Positions 49,678 through 58,842 of a DNA stretch of 64,000 nucleotides are shown here, piece by piece. This DNA is from Mucilaginibacter inviolabilis (GTDB lineage Bacteria > Bacteroidota > Bacteroidia > Sphingobacteriales > Sphingobacteriaceae), in NCBI RefSeq assembly GCF_011089895.1, contig NZ_JAANAT010000003.1, positions 62,001-126,000 of the forward strand, given 5' to 3'. Within the stretch, counting starts at the first letter, position 1. Each line of letters starts with the position of its first letter. The notes below the pieces were generated by a model. That model searched no databases and was not told the origin of the DNA. It saw only the letters and a list, made by a program, of their open reading frames with translations. The position numbers and the translations under genes are program-made.

Positions 49678-51486
49678 ATGTATAAGTCCCGGATTTGTTT
49701 AGCATCATTTCTACTCATCATTAATTGCTCCTGTTTATTCGCCCAGGCGCCCACCCTACCCACCCGGTGGACGAAAGCTGCCCTGGATGCCGAAGTTCCG
49801 TTTCCCGACTATCCACGGCCACAACTGCAACGCAGCGACTGGCTGTGTTTGAATGGCAAGTGGGACTACCTGGGAGGAAAAACAGTTGCCAATGCGCTCG
49901 ACCCGGAAAAGCCGGTATCCTTTGAAAGTAAATCCGAACAAATACTGGTTCCATATTGCCCGGAATCCATATTATCAGGAATTCAGCGCAAGCAGGAGAT
50001 CAATATGTGGTACCGTCGCAGCTTTGTAATTCCTGCAGGCTGGAAAAACAAACAGGTGCTTATTCATTTTGACGCAGTGGCTCATCACGCCACATTGTTT
50101 GTAAACGGCCATAAAGCGGGGACACATGCGGGTAGCTATGATGCTTTCAGCTTTGATATAACCCCCTATTTAACCAATGGAAAGAATACCCTGGTAGTTG
50201 CGGCTCAGGATTTGAATGATGGCCGGGTACCGTCAGGTAAGAGCGGCCCCCGGGGCGATTATACTTTCTGTTCCGGCATATGGCAAACTGTATGGCTGGA
50301 GCCGGTAAATAAAGCGCACATCGAGAACATTCGTTTGCTACCCGACCTGGCGAATAACCGGTTAAAAGTACTGGTAAACACCGCTGGCGAAGGAAAAGTG
50401 ACCGCCATAGCCCTTGATGGAAACAGCGTAGTTTCGGAAGCAAAATCAGCAAATGGCACTTACTTTTACCTGCCCATCAAAACGCCAAAGCTTTGGTCGC
50501 CGGATGATCCCTTTTTATATGACCTTACCATTAGCCTGGAAGATGCTCATGGTACTGTTACTGATAAAGTAAAAAGCTATTTCGGTATGCGCGATATTAA
50601 GTTAGGCAAGGTTAATGGCGTTATCAGGCCTTTGATCAATGGTAAATTCATGATGCAGCTTGGGCTGCTCGACCAGGGTTACTGGCCAGACGGAGTGCTG
50701 ACCGCTCCTACAGAAGAAGCACTTAAATTTGATATTCAACTCACTAAAAACGCCGGCTATAATCTGATCAGAAAACATATGAAAACCGAGCCCCAGCGGT
50801 TTTACTATTGGGCCGATAAACTGGGGTTGTTTGTTTGGCAGGATATGCCGGCCATATGGTATCAAAATGAAGATACTACCAAAATCAGGACCGAATTCAG
50901 AAAAGAGCTAAAAACACTTATTGATGACCATTATAACTCGCCATCTATCATCACCTGGGTGCCGTTTAATGAAAACTGGGGTGCTTTTGATGTTAAAAAC
51001 ATAACTGATTGGGTTAAGCAATATGATCCGTCGAGGCTTGTTAACGGCAACTCCGGATTTAATAATAACCCCTCCTATCAAAAAGCCTATGGCGATCCCG
51101 GGAATGGAGATTATGTTGACACGCATATTTATGTAGGTCCGTATGGAGCCTCGGTACCGGACGAACACCGGGCTGCATCATTAGGCGAATTTGGCGGAGT
51201 TGGTTTATTTGTGCGCGATCATATGTGGCCGGTGGCCAATAATGCCTATGATTATGAGCCAACCAAAGCGAGGTTAACGGACAGGTATGTGTTTTTGCTG
51301 GATGAAGTAGAACAGCTCATGAAATATAAAGGCTTGAGCGTTGCTATTTACACTCAAACAACCGATGTAGAGCATGAGGTTAATGGAATGCTTACTTATG
51401 ACAGGGCTGTTGAAAAAATGGAGATGGAAAGAGTTAAAGCAGTTAATGAAGCCGTTATTAAAGCAAGTTATAAATTGATGCCTTAG
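49678..51486 (+). CDS. Glycoside hydrolase family 2 protein
   Basis: The 602-residue precursor has a signal peptide ending near CLFAQ. An N-terminal sugar-binding jelly roll (MWYRRSFVIPAGW, FDAVAHHATLFVNG) and an Ig-like domain precede the TIM barrel. The acid/base Glu lies in TWVPFNENWGAFD and the nucleophile Glu in SLGEFGGVGL. GH2 enzymes cleave beta-galactosides, glucuronides or mannosides; the specificity cannot be read. It is transcribed alone and is divergent from the DUF308 operon. Confidence 0.92.
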   Translation: MYKSRICLASFLLIINCSCLFAQAPTLPTRWTKAALDAEVPFPDYPRPQLQRSDWLCLNGKWDYLGGKTVANALDPEKPVSFESKSEQILVPYCPESILSGIQRKQEINMWYRRSFVIPAGWKNKQVLIHFDAVAHHATLFVNGHKAGTHAGSYDAFSFDITPYLTNGKNTLVVAAQDLNDGRVPSGKSGPRGDYTFCSGIWQTVWLEPVNKAHIENIRLLPDLANNRLKVLVNTAGEGKVTAIALDGNSVVSEAKSANGTYFYLPIKTPKLWSPDDPFLYDLTISLEDAHGTVTDKVKSYFGMRDIKLGKVNGVIRPLINGKFMMQLGLLDQGYWPDGVLTAPTEEALKFDIQLTKNAGYNLIRKHMKTEPQRFYYWADKLGLFVWQDMPAIWYQNEDTTKIRTEFRKELKTLIDDHYNSPSIITWVPFNENWGAFDVKNITDWVKQYDPSRLVNGNSGFNNNPSYQKAYGDPGNGDYVDTHIYVGPYGASVPDEHRAASLGEFGGVGLFVRDHMWPVANNAYDYEPTKARLTDRYVFLLDEVEQLMKYKGLSVAIYTQTTDVEHEVNGMLTYDRAVEKMEMERVKAVNEAVIKASYKLMP

Positions 51487-51561
51487 TATGGTGTGAAAAG
51501 GGAAATCATCTAATCTGAATAGCTGCTAAATTTGCAATTCACTATTAAGCCGTTCAATTCC

Positions 51562-51569
51562 TATCTTTA
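51562..51569 (+). promoter_or_regulatory. Possible promoter -7 element of AraC paralogue B
   Basis: TATCTTTA ends 3 bp before the ATG at 51573, as in paralogue A. Confidence 0.4.
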
Positions 51570-51572
51570 AAA

Positions 51573-52391
51573 ATGAAGCATCAAGAATTTGAACCTCCCG
51601 AAGAGCTCCGGGATACTATAAAGTGCTTTTGGTACAACAGCAGAGAATCTGGGGAACAGCAATCCAGTTTTGAGGTAATACCTGATGGCTACGCCGAAAT
51701 TATTTTTCATTTTGGTGGTGGCTGCAGCATTTCATCCGATGGGGGCCAGCAGTTACTGCCCTCTCCATTTATGATGGGATTACATAATCACCCGGTTCAT
51801 TTTCAATTTAAAAACCGTTTTGAGGTCATTGCCATTAGGTGCTACCCCTGGACGGTGTTTGATTTGCTCGGACTGCCATCTGGTAAAGGTGGGGTACATC
51901 TGTTTGAACATGCTATCGCCCGGCTTCAACCCGTGTTAAATAGTTATATTCAAGTGGGTAAAATAAATGAAGCGATAGCCGAAGTAAAACAATATTTCAT
52001 GGATGCCCGGTTAAGGGTTGCCACCAGCAGTATGCTATTTAAAGCAGGTGTTGCCATGCGCAAAGCCAACGGCGCTATGCCGGTAAGCCAGGTTGCGGAA
52101 GCGGCTCATGCCACAGTCCGTACGCTGGAAAGAAACTTTAAACAATCATCCGGCTATACGGTTAAAGACGTTTCTGCCCTGATACGCTTTGAACAGGTAC
52201 GAAACCAGTTATGGCATTATCCGGATACTAACATTGCTGGTTTAGCGCACGAGTTAGGCTATACCGATCAGGCCCACTTAAGCAGGGAATTCAAGCGCTA
52301 CAGTGGCACTACTCCAGGAGCATTCGCCCGAAAAGCAAAAAAAGAGGGACCGGTTATAAGCTACGATTTTGTCGCGTTTATACAAGCCTAG
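51573..52391 (+). CDS. DUF6597 AraC-type transcriptional regulator, paralogue B
   Basis: The 272-residue protein repeats the layout of paralogue A at 41770: DUF6597 sensor (FEVIPDGYAEIIFHFG, PSPFMMGLHNHPV) and AraC HTH (HATVRTLERNFKQSSGYTVKD, LAHELGYTDQAHLSREFKR), ending in SYDFVAFI. It starts an apparent operon with an FAD monooxygenase (40 bp later) and a TetA-type pump, and so probably regulates them in response to a toxic small molecule (inference). Confidence 0.9.
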   Translation: MKHQEFEPPEELRDTIKCFWYNSRESGEQQSSFEVIPDGYAEIIFHFGGGCSISSDGGQQLLPSPFMMGLHNHPVHFQFKNRFEVIAIRCYPWTVFDLLGLPSGKGGVHLFEHAIARLQPVLNSYIQVGKINEAIAEVKQYFMDARLRVATSSMLFKAGVAMRKANGAMPVSQVAEAAHATVRTLERNFKQSSGYTVKDVSALIRFEQVRNQLWHYPDTNIAGLAHELGYTDQAHLSREFKRYSGTTPGAFARKAKKEGPVISYDFVAFIQA

Positions 52392-52431
52392 CGCTGGAAC
52401 ATTCCGGAGTTTTGTGTATAAATAATTCAAT

Positions 52432-53952
52432 ATGAAAACTACACAAAATAATGCTATATATGATGTAATCATTGCCGGTGCAGGACCTATAGGTCTGTTT
52501 TTGGCCTGCGAACTGGCTTTGGCTAAATGCGCTGTCCTGATACTGGAAAAGACAGAAGAGCCGTATTCTCCTTTAAAACAAATGCCTTTTGGGATACGCG
52601 GACTTAATACGCCGACTATTGAGGCGCTTTACCGTCGTGATTTACTAAAAGAGCTGGAACTGCATAAACGCGTTAAAAACCCGCACCAAAATGCCAAGCC
52701 GGGAGCACAACGTCAGGGAGGGCACTTCGCCGGTATTCCATTTAGTTTTAATAATGTCGACACCTCACAGTGGCAATATCGCCTACCATCCTCTACAGAA
52801 ACCAATTTAATTTCTGAAATGTGGGAAGTGGAGACAGTGTTGACCCGCCGCGCTGAAGCCCTGGGCGTAGAGATCAGGCGCGGGCTTGCCATTACTAGCT
52901 TTCACCAAACCGGGGATGGGGTAACTGTTCAGTCGGATGACCAATCCTTTCAAAGTAAATGGCTGGTAGGTTGCGACGGTGCCCGTAGTGTTGTACGTAA
53001 GGCTGGCGGTTTTGATTTTGCCGGTACAGAGCCCGAATTTACCGGCTACTCTACACTGATTGACATTGCCGATCCGGAAAAACTCAGTCCGGGCCGCAAC
53101 GTAACATCAAGAGGGATGTATATGCAATCACAGCCGGGTTACGTATTAATACAGGATTTTGATGGTGGTGCATTTCATCATTCACAAAAACCGGTCACAC
53201 TTGAACACGTACAGGAGGTACTGCGCCGCATCTCCAATACCGACGTTACTATTACCGCTCTGCACACAGCCACCAGCTGGACAGACCGGGCACGGCAAGC
53301 CACAGCCTACCGCAATGGACGGGTGCTTTTAGCGGGCGATGCCGCCCATATTCACTCACCATTAGGCGGTCAGGGACTTAATCTTGGGTTAGGCGATGCC
53401 ATGAATCTGGGATGGAAGCTTGCTGCAACAATCCAAAATAAAGCTCCGGAGGGCTTGTTGGATAGTTATTACACAGAACGCTATCCACTTGGTGAACGGG
53501 TTTTAGATTGGTCGCGCGCGCAGGTTGCCATCATGAAACCAGATGAGCCAGCCCGTGCACTATACGGTATTGTTCGCGACCTTATGGAAACCCATGATGG
53601 GGCCACTTACTTTGCAGGTCGTGTTTGGGGTGTTAACACATACTACGATCTTGTTGGTAACCACCGACTGGCAGGCCGTAGTGTACCCAACTTTGAGTTT
53701 GAAGACGGCAAGACAGTTGGTGAGTTAATGCACGATGGTCGGGGAATACTGCTCGATTTTGATAACAATGCTTCGCTAAAAGCTTTGGCAAATGAGCATG
53801 GCGATCATTTGAAGTATGTTTCGGGCAGAGCGAAAGATCAATTGGGTCTGAGCGCAGTATTGATACGTCCCGATGGGATTATTGCCTGGGCCTCTGATCA
53901 AAGCCCTGACCTTGCGGAAGCCAAGCAAGCTGCCGCCCTCTGGTTTGCATAA
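52432..53952 (+). CDS. FAD-dependent aromatic hydroxylase with C-terminal thioredoxin-like domain
   Basis: The 506-residue flavoprotein resembles PheA/TfdB- or rifampicin-monooxygenase-type hydroxylases. It has the Rossmann motif GAGPIGLFLACEL, the DG motif GCDGARSVV and the FAD motif GDAAHIHSPLGGQGLNLGLG. The last 100 residues contain a thioredoxin-like extension of phenol hydroxylases (GILLDFDNNASLKAL, GIIAWASD). It lies between AraC B and the MFS pump, which suggests modification followed by export of a toxic aromatic or antibiotic. Confidence 0.93.
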   Translation: MKTTQNNAIYDVIIAGAGPIGLFLACELALAKCAVLILEKTEEPYSPLKQMPFGIRGLNTPTIEALYRRDLLKELELHKRVKNPHQNAKPGAQRQGGHFAGIPFSFNNVDTSQWQYRLPSSTETNLISEMWEVETVLTRRAEALGVEIRRGLAITSFHQTGDGVTVQSDDQSFQSKWLVGCDGARSVVRKAGGFDFAGTEPEFTGYSTLIDIADPEKLSPGRNVTSRGMYMQSQPGYVLIQDFDGGAFHHSQKPVTLEHVQEVLRRISNTDVTITALHTATSWTDRARQATAYRNGRVLLAGDAAHIHSPLGGQGLNLGLGDAMNLGWKLAATIQNKAPEGLLDSYYTERYPLGERVLDWSRAQVAIMKPDEPARALYGIVRDLMETHDGATYFAGRVWGVNTYYDLVGNHRLAGRSVPNFEFEDGKTVGELMHDGRGILLDFDNNASLKALANEHGDHLKYVSGRAKDQLGLSAVLIRPDGIIAWASDQSPDLAEAKQAAALWFA

Positions 53953-53964
53953 CATCATAAACTT

Positions 53965-54021
53965 ACTAACCCGATCTTGTTAGTTCTCTCCCCACAGTGT
54001 CGATGGTATCGCCGTCGACAC
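53965..54021 (+). promoter_or_regulatory. Two nested dyads in the MFS gene leader
   Basis: ACTAAC (53965-53970) faces GTTAGT (53979-53984), and GTGTCGA (53997-54003) faces TCGACAC (54015-54021). Both lie in the 83-bp gap before the MFS start and may be a hairpin or an operator. Confidence 0.4.
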
Positions 54022-54035
54022 ACTCTTATTCTATC

Positions 54036-55238
54036 ATGAAAAAACCACTTATTGTTATTTTCACTGCCATTGTTCTTGATGCAATTGGCATTGGACTGGT
54101 GTTTCCTATATTGCCGGGCTTGCTCCACCAGGTTACCCACACCGGGAATGTGGCGCCCTATATTGGTATAACGACCGCAATATATGCGGTAATGCAGTTT
54201 GTGTTTGCTCCTGTACTTGGTGCGCTCAGCGACAGGTTGGGCCGCCGCCCGGTACTGTTGATTTCGCTTGGCGGAGCAGCCGTTAGCTATGTGTTGATGG
54301 CCTCCGCGTCAACGCTTTGGATGCTGTTGATTGGTCGGGCTGTTGCCGGGCTTACCAGTGCAAATATGGCGGTTGCAACCGCCTATATTACCGATATAAC
54401 GCCCGAGGATAAACGGGCCGGCCGGTTCGGTGTTTTCAACGCGATGTTTGGTATAGGTTTTATTATCGGCCCGGTTCTTGGCGGCTTACTGGGCGATTAT
54501 TGGCTTCGGCTTCCGTTCATCATTGCTGCCGGTCTCAATGCCTGCAATATGCTGCTGGCCTTGTTTGCGTTGCCCGAGTCGCGCAAGCCTCAAGGCGGGA
54601 GGATTGATCTGTCGGCCCTGAATCCGATACGGCCGATGAAATGGGCTTTTTCTATGAGTGGACTAACGCCATTGGTTTTAATCTTTTTCATTTTCAGTTT
54701 TTCAGGTGAAGTATACGGAACCTGTTGGGCGCTGTGGGGTGCCGACACTTTTGGATGGAACGGATTATGGATTGGCCTTTCGCTGGGTGCTTTTGGTATT
54801 TGCCAGGCACTTGTGCAGGCTTTTCTTACCGGGCCCGCAGTGAAGCTTATGGGCGAGCGCCCAACTATATTTACTGGTCTCGCCTGTGCGGCTCTTGCCC
54901 TGGTGGTAATGGCTTTGGCTAAACAAAGCTGGATTATTTTTGCTATAATGCCGGTATTCGCGCTTGGCGGTATTGGTACACCTGCGTTACAGTCGCTAGC
55001 TACAAAGCAAGTTGGAAAAGGGCAGCAGGGGCAATTTCAGGGAGTGCTGGCATCCGTAATTAGTCTATCAGCCATTATAGGTCCGCTGGTTTTTTCTTCT
55101 ATATATTTTCTGGTTCAGAAAGAATGGCCCGGAGCCATCTGGCTTTCCAATATCGTTATTTATATGATTATAGTACCGGTAGTGCTCAACCTGCGATTGA
55201 AGAAAGAAGAGCCTGATTTCATTAATGGCAATGGATAA
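54036..55238 (+). CDS. TetA-type MFS drug efflux transporter
   Basis: The protein of about 400 residues has 12 predicted membrane helices and is a drug:H+ antiporter of the TetA-like group. Motifs include DAIGIGLVFPILPGL in helix 1, the loop GALSDRLGRRPVLL between helices 2 and 3, and GFIIGPVLGGLLG in helix 5 (motif C). It exports tetracycline-like or other drugs from the cytoplasm. The ATG at 54036 was chosen because it opens MKKPLIVIFTAIVLDA; earlier starts at 53997 or 54003 would put a dyad inside the gene. It is third in the AraC-FAD module. Confidence 0.92.
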   Translation: MKKPLIVIFTAIVLDAIGIGLVFPILPGLLHQVTHTGNVAPYIGITTAIYAVMQFVFAPVLGALSDRLGRRPVLLISLGGAAVSYVLMASASTLWMLLIGRAVAGLTSANMAVATAYITDITPEDKRAGRFGVFNAMFGIGFIIGPVLGGLLGDYWLRLPFIIAAGLNACNMLLALFALPESRKPQGGRIDLSALNPIRPMKWAFSMSGLTPLVLIFFIFSFSGEVYGTCWALWGADTFGWNGLWIGLSLGAFGICQALVQAFLTGPAVKLMGERPTIFTGLACAALALVVMALAKQSWIIFAIMPVFALGGIGTPALQSLATKQVGKGQQGQFQGVLASVISLSAIIGPLVFSSIYFLVQKEWPGAIWLSNIVIYMIIVPVVLNLRLKKEEPDFINGNG

Positions 55239-55330
55239 CACTTCCACATGAAGAGTGGGACAAGCCAGCTCATTTCTCCCAATCCGGCGCAAATCCATTT
55301 ATTTGAAAATCCACCCCCGCAATCAGATCA

Positions 55331-55368
55331 AACAAAAGGCCTTCAGAACAATCTGAAGGCCTTTTGTT
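55331..55368. terminator. Bidirectional terminator between MFS and ankyrin genes
   Basis: A perfect 17-bp stem (55331-55347 with 55352-55368) and short loop, flanked by T-rich sequence. Confidence 0.85.
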
Positions 55369-55409
55369 TTTGAAGCCAAATGCTTCATTTTAACAGGCTT
55401 TTTAGAATG

Positions 55410-55964
55410 TTATTTAGTTTCATTCACCGATGCAGCGCTGGTGTTATTTAACAAAGCGGTTATTTCGGTATTGTTTAAGCCCTGAGCATAATCAATAGCT
55501 GTTTTATGCTGTTTGTCTGTAATGTCTGGTCTGGCGCCATGTAACAATAAGGTATTTACTATTTCTTTGTTACCATTGTTTACGGCGGCAATCAAAGCAG
55601 TAGTGCCCATATTGTTTTTAGCGTCAATTTTAGGGAAATGGCATAATAGGTAACAAACGCTTTCTGCATTCCCGCTTTTGCAGGCCAGGATAAGCGCCGT
55701 ATTTCCCAATTTATCCTGAAAATCAACATCTACATCATTCATTTGCAGGATTAACTTCACAATGCGGGGTTGTTCGTTTTTAACAGCATTGATAATGGGT
55801 GTATTGCCTTCTGTATCTTTGGCATTTATATTTACACCGCGGCTCAATAAAAATTTTACTCCGGGGGCGTCATTCTCCTGAATTGCTGTAAAAATGTTTT
55901 GTGCAAAAATAGGTAGCGACAATAGCAACGTTAATGCTAGCAGCATCATTCTCTTTTTCATCAT
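55410..55964 (-). CDS. Secreted ankyrin repeat protein
   Basis: The protein of about 184 residues has a signal peptide (MMLLALTLLLSLPIFAQ) and then four to five ankyrin repeats of about 33 residues, for example GVNINAKDTEGNTPIINAV, DFQDKLGNTALILACKSGN and GARPDITDKQHKTAIDYA. Ankyrin repeats mediate protein binding; the secreted location is unusual but common in Bacteroidota periplasmic proteins. The ATG at 55964 (or the next codon) was chosen because it opens the signal peptide. A bidirectional terminator follows its stop. Confidence 0.85.
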   Translation of the reverse strand: MMKKRMMLLALTLLLSLPIFAQNIFTAIQENDAPGVKFLLSRGVNINAKDTEGNTPIINAVKNEQPRIVKLILQMNDVDVDFQDKLGNTALILACKSGNAESVCYLLCHFPKIDAKNNMGTTALIAAVNNGNKEIVNTLLLHGARPDITDKQHKTAIDYAQGLNNTEITALLNNTSAASVNETK

Positions 55965-56652
55965 ATCTTGTTTGGTGGCTTTTTCGCCGCTTTTAATAAT
56001 GAGCGCATGAATGCAAAAAACAAACCACGGCTGTCTCTTATAGGGTCTAATAATCAACAACTTATAGCTGTATGGATGATTGCTGCATAAATATTTCTTC
56101 AAAGGAAAAATCTGTTGAGCTCGAATTCAATCGATGGCAATAGTATATTATAGGTTACTTTACAACAGATTTATTAATAGGTATTTAAGTGTTAGTTCAA
56201 CCAGGCTTTCTTATTAGGTAATGTATCGTTTGCTTACAAATTTACTGAGGTCGGGCTGATAGGTTTATTGTCTTTTGGAATTGGGTATAATTGCGGAATT
56301 TTTTACACAGGGCCGCCTCGTTTTGTTGGATTTAATCCCCGGCTAATGAATGCTACTCATCGGTAATAGGACCCGATTTACTTCAGGATGTGTTCAGGAT
56401 CAGAGCGGGTTAATTATGAATTGGGCTTTGATTGTTTTTTAGTTATCAATACTGATGCCGATTTTATTACAGGTATCTACAGTTTCTTCCAAAAGTAAAT
56501 AAGTCTGGGTAGGTGCTTAAAATGTTCAAATTCAAATACCCAACGCTAACTGTATAAGAATTATAAACCGGTGTTAAATAAATATCGATTGGGGTGCAAC
56601 GTATTGGATAAAAAGGTGGTCTTATGTAAGAAATAAACCAACTTCAAATCAC
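55965..56652. other. 688-bp gap without recognisable gene
   Basis: Both strands were read and no supported coding region, RNA or repeat was found. The sequence is AT-rich toward the DUF4097 gene. The word TTCAGGAT occurs twice at about 56384-56400. Confidence 0.5.
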
Positions 56653-57687
56653 ATGAAAACATACTTTTTACTATTTGCACTGGCCTGTAGCACAACTGCT
56701 GTTATGGCACAAGATGATAGCAGAACACCATACCTTACCAAATCATTAAGCAGCGATGCCATTAACCGGGTTGTGGTAAATACTTCAGCCGGAGGTATTT
56801 TAGTTAGCGGCAGAAGCGGAGAAGCCCCAAGGGTGGAGGTTTACATTAAAGGCAATAATGGTCGTGAGCTTTCAAAAGAAGAGATCAAAAAACGCCTGGA
56901 CGAGGACTATGACCTGAGTGTCTCGGTTTCGGGGCATGAGGTACGTGCTATTGCCAAAAACAAGCATAATTTTTCTGATTGGAAACGGCAGATGAGCATA
57001 TCATTTAAAATATATGTTCCTGAACAAACATCCACAGATCTGCGGACCAGCGGTGGTGGCATCAGCCTGGATAACCTGAAAGGCAATGAAAGCTTTACTA
57101 CCAGCGGAGGGGGCTTGCAGATAGACAGGCTTAACGGCATTGTGCGTGGTGAAACCAGCGGCGGCGGTATCAATGTTTCCAATTCGGGGAACGATATTAA
57201 CCTCGAAACCAGCGGCGGTGGCATTGTTGCCAAAAACTGCACCGGTAAAATTAAGTTGGAAACATCTGGTGGCGGCTTGCAGTTAGATAACCTGAATGGA
57301 ACTATCAGCGCTAATACCAGCGGTGGCGGTATACGCGGCAACAGTATTACCGGCGAACTGATCACCAGCACATCTGGCGGCGGTATTGATTTAAGGCAAA
57401 TGGATTGCAGCTTAAATGCTTCAACCAGTGCTGGCAGTTTGCATGCGCAAATGAAACGGGTTGGTAAATACTTAAAACTGGATGTAAGTTCCGGAAATAT
57501 CGATCTGGAGCTGCCGGTAAAACAAGGACTTAATCTTGACCTGAGGGCCGACCGGATTAATTCTGAAAAGCTAAACGGCTTTAACGGCGAATGGGAAAAA
57601 GATCATGTACGTGGAACTGTGAATGGCGGAGGAACATTGGTTAATGCTGATGCCTCAAGCGGAAGTGTGAACGTGAGATTTAATTAA
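56653..57687 (+). CDS. DUF4097-type beta-repeat secreted protein
   Basis: The 344-residue precursor has a signal peptide ending near AVMAQ. The middle part contains seven tandem 18-residue repeats of the pattern TSGGG(I/L)-x-(I/V)-x-x-x-x-G-x-(I/L), plus a degenerate eighth (TSAGSLHAQ), as in DUF4097/adhesin-like proteins that form a right-handed beta-solenoid. The C terminus repeats SSG-type turns. The family is linked to extracytoplasmic sigma factor operons, but no sigma gene is beside this one. The ligand or function is unknown. Confidence 0.85.
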   Translation: MKTYFLLFALACSTTAVMAQDDSRTPYLTKSLSSDAINRVVVNTSAGGILVSGRSGEAPRVEVYIKGNNGRELSKEEIKKRLDEDYDLSVSVSGHEVRAIAKNKHNFSDWKRQMSISFKIYVPEQTSTDLRTSGGGISLDNLKGNESFTTSGGGLQIDRLNGIVRGETSGGGINVSNSGNDINLETSGGGIVAKNCTGKIKLETSGGGLQLDNLNGTISANTSGGGIRGNSITGELITSTSGGGIDLRQMDCSLNASTSAGSLHAQMKRVGKYLKLDVSSGNIDLELPVKQGLNLDLRADRINSEKLNGFNGEWEKDHVRGTVNGGGTLVNADASSGSVNVRFN

Positions 57688-57708
57688 TATACTATAAGCT
57701 AATAGTAT

Positions 57709-57747
57709 AACAAGGGCGACTCCTGACATTCAGGAGTCGCCCTTGTT
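57709..57747. terminator. 18-bp perfect hairpin after DUF4097 gene
   Basis: Arms 57709-57726 and 57730-57747 pair perfectly around CAT, 22 bp after the stop. Confidence 0.75.
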
Positions 57748-57938
57748 ATTTAAAGAAAAAAATAGAATGTTAATTTATTGTATAACTGTTTTAAGCAGAG
57801 CGAAATGGTTTGTTGAATTTTAAACAGCACAGTACTAGCTTTTTATATATTATAATATTTATATGGTTAAACCAAATATTATAATCGCTGTCATACTCCC
57901 GATTATAAAACAAATATTAACCTTATAAACACAATTTT

Positions 57939-58583
57939 ATGTACAAAAAGCTACTCCTGGTAGTATTATCTGTTATTACCCTGCAAACCGTTAAAGCGCA
58001 AACTGAAAAAGGTAGCCAACAGTTAGGAGCAACAGTGGCCTTCTCAACGTCCACCTCCAATAACCAAACTTATTTGAGTTATAATAATACCTACTCCGGA
58101 AACGTAAAAAGCAAAGCAACATCTTATTCTATATTTCCAAGTTATAGCTATTTTATTGCTGATAGGTTAGATGTTGCTGTTGGCTTAGGATATGGTTATA
58201 CCCGCATAACCAATGAGCCTAATAACAATAATGCTAATAGTAATAACAAAAATTACATCGGTACCATCTCCTTACGTAAGTATTTTTTATTTGATAATAA
58301 AATAGGCATCCGTACCGGGCCATATTTAACTTATCAAAAAACCAAAAACTCATATGCCTATTCAAGTAACAGCTCAATCAGTAATTCTGATAATTATGGC
58401 GGAGGTTTAGGCGCGGACTTTGTTTACTTCCCGGCAAAAAATATAGGCCTTGCAGCGGGTTTAGCTAATTTGAATTATACACATTCCAAAAACAAAGGGG
58501 ACTCGGTTGGTTCATCTGATAATTTTAATCTAAGTTTTGTTAATAACCTTCAGTTATCCATTTATTACGTATTCGGAAAATAA
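57939..58583 (+). CDS. Outer-membrane beta-barrel protein
   Basis: The 214-residue precursor has a signal peptide ending near TVKAQ and then alternating strands such as GATVAFSTSTSNN, RLDVAVGLGYGYTRI, KIGIRTGPYLTYQ and LSIYYVFGK at the C terminus, where the final aromatic residue F is typical of barrels. A polar Asn/Ser-rich loop (NNNNANSNNKN) sits between strands. It is probably an 8-strand outer-membrane barrel of the porin/OmpA-like type in Bacteroidota. Function is unknown. It is transcribed alone. Confidence 0.82.
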   Translation: MYKKLLLVVLSVITLQTVKAQTEKGSQQLGATVAFSTSTSNNQTYLSYNNTYSGNVKSKATSYSIFPSYSYFIADRLDVAVGLGYGYTRITNEPNNNNANSNNKNYIGTISLRKYFLFDNKIGIRTGPYLTYQKTKNSYAYSSNSSISNSDNYGGGLGADFVYFPAKNIGLAAGLANLNYTHSKNKGDSVGSSDNFNLSFVNNLQLSIYYVFGK

Positions 58584-58629
58584 TTAAATCCTAAAACCAA
58601 ACCACAATGGAGCCTTAGATCGATAAGAT

Positions 58630-58669
58630 TTATGGCTTTTTTGTTTTTTTAATAAAAAAAAAGCCATAA
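58630..58669. terminator. AT-rich hairpin after barrel gene
   Basis: TTATGGCTTTTTT pairs with AAAAAAGCCATAA around a T/A-rich loop, about 47 bp after the stop. Confidence 0.55.
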
Positions 58670-58842
58670 AATTATTTATAAAAAATTGATCAAAAATTAA
58701 ATTTTTATTTTTTAATAAATTGATAATGAGTTGTTTGATAAATAAAGCATTTATATTTTAAATAAATAAATATGACGCTGCTTATAGGATGATAAACTTT
58801 GCTTTTAACCAATTAATCAAAGCCGGTTTTTAATTCTAAAAT

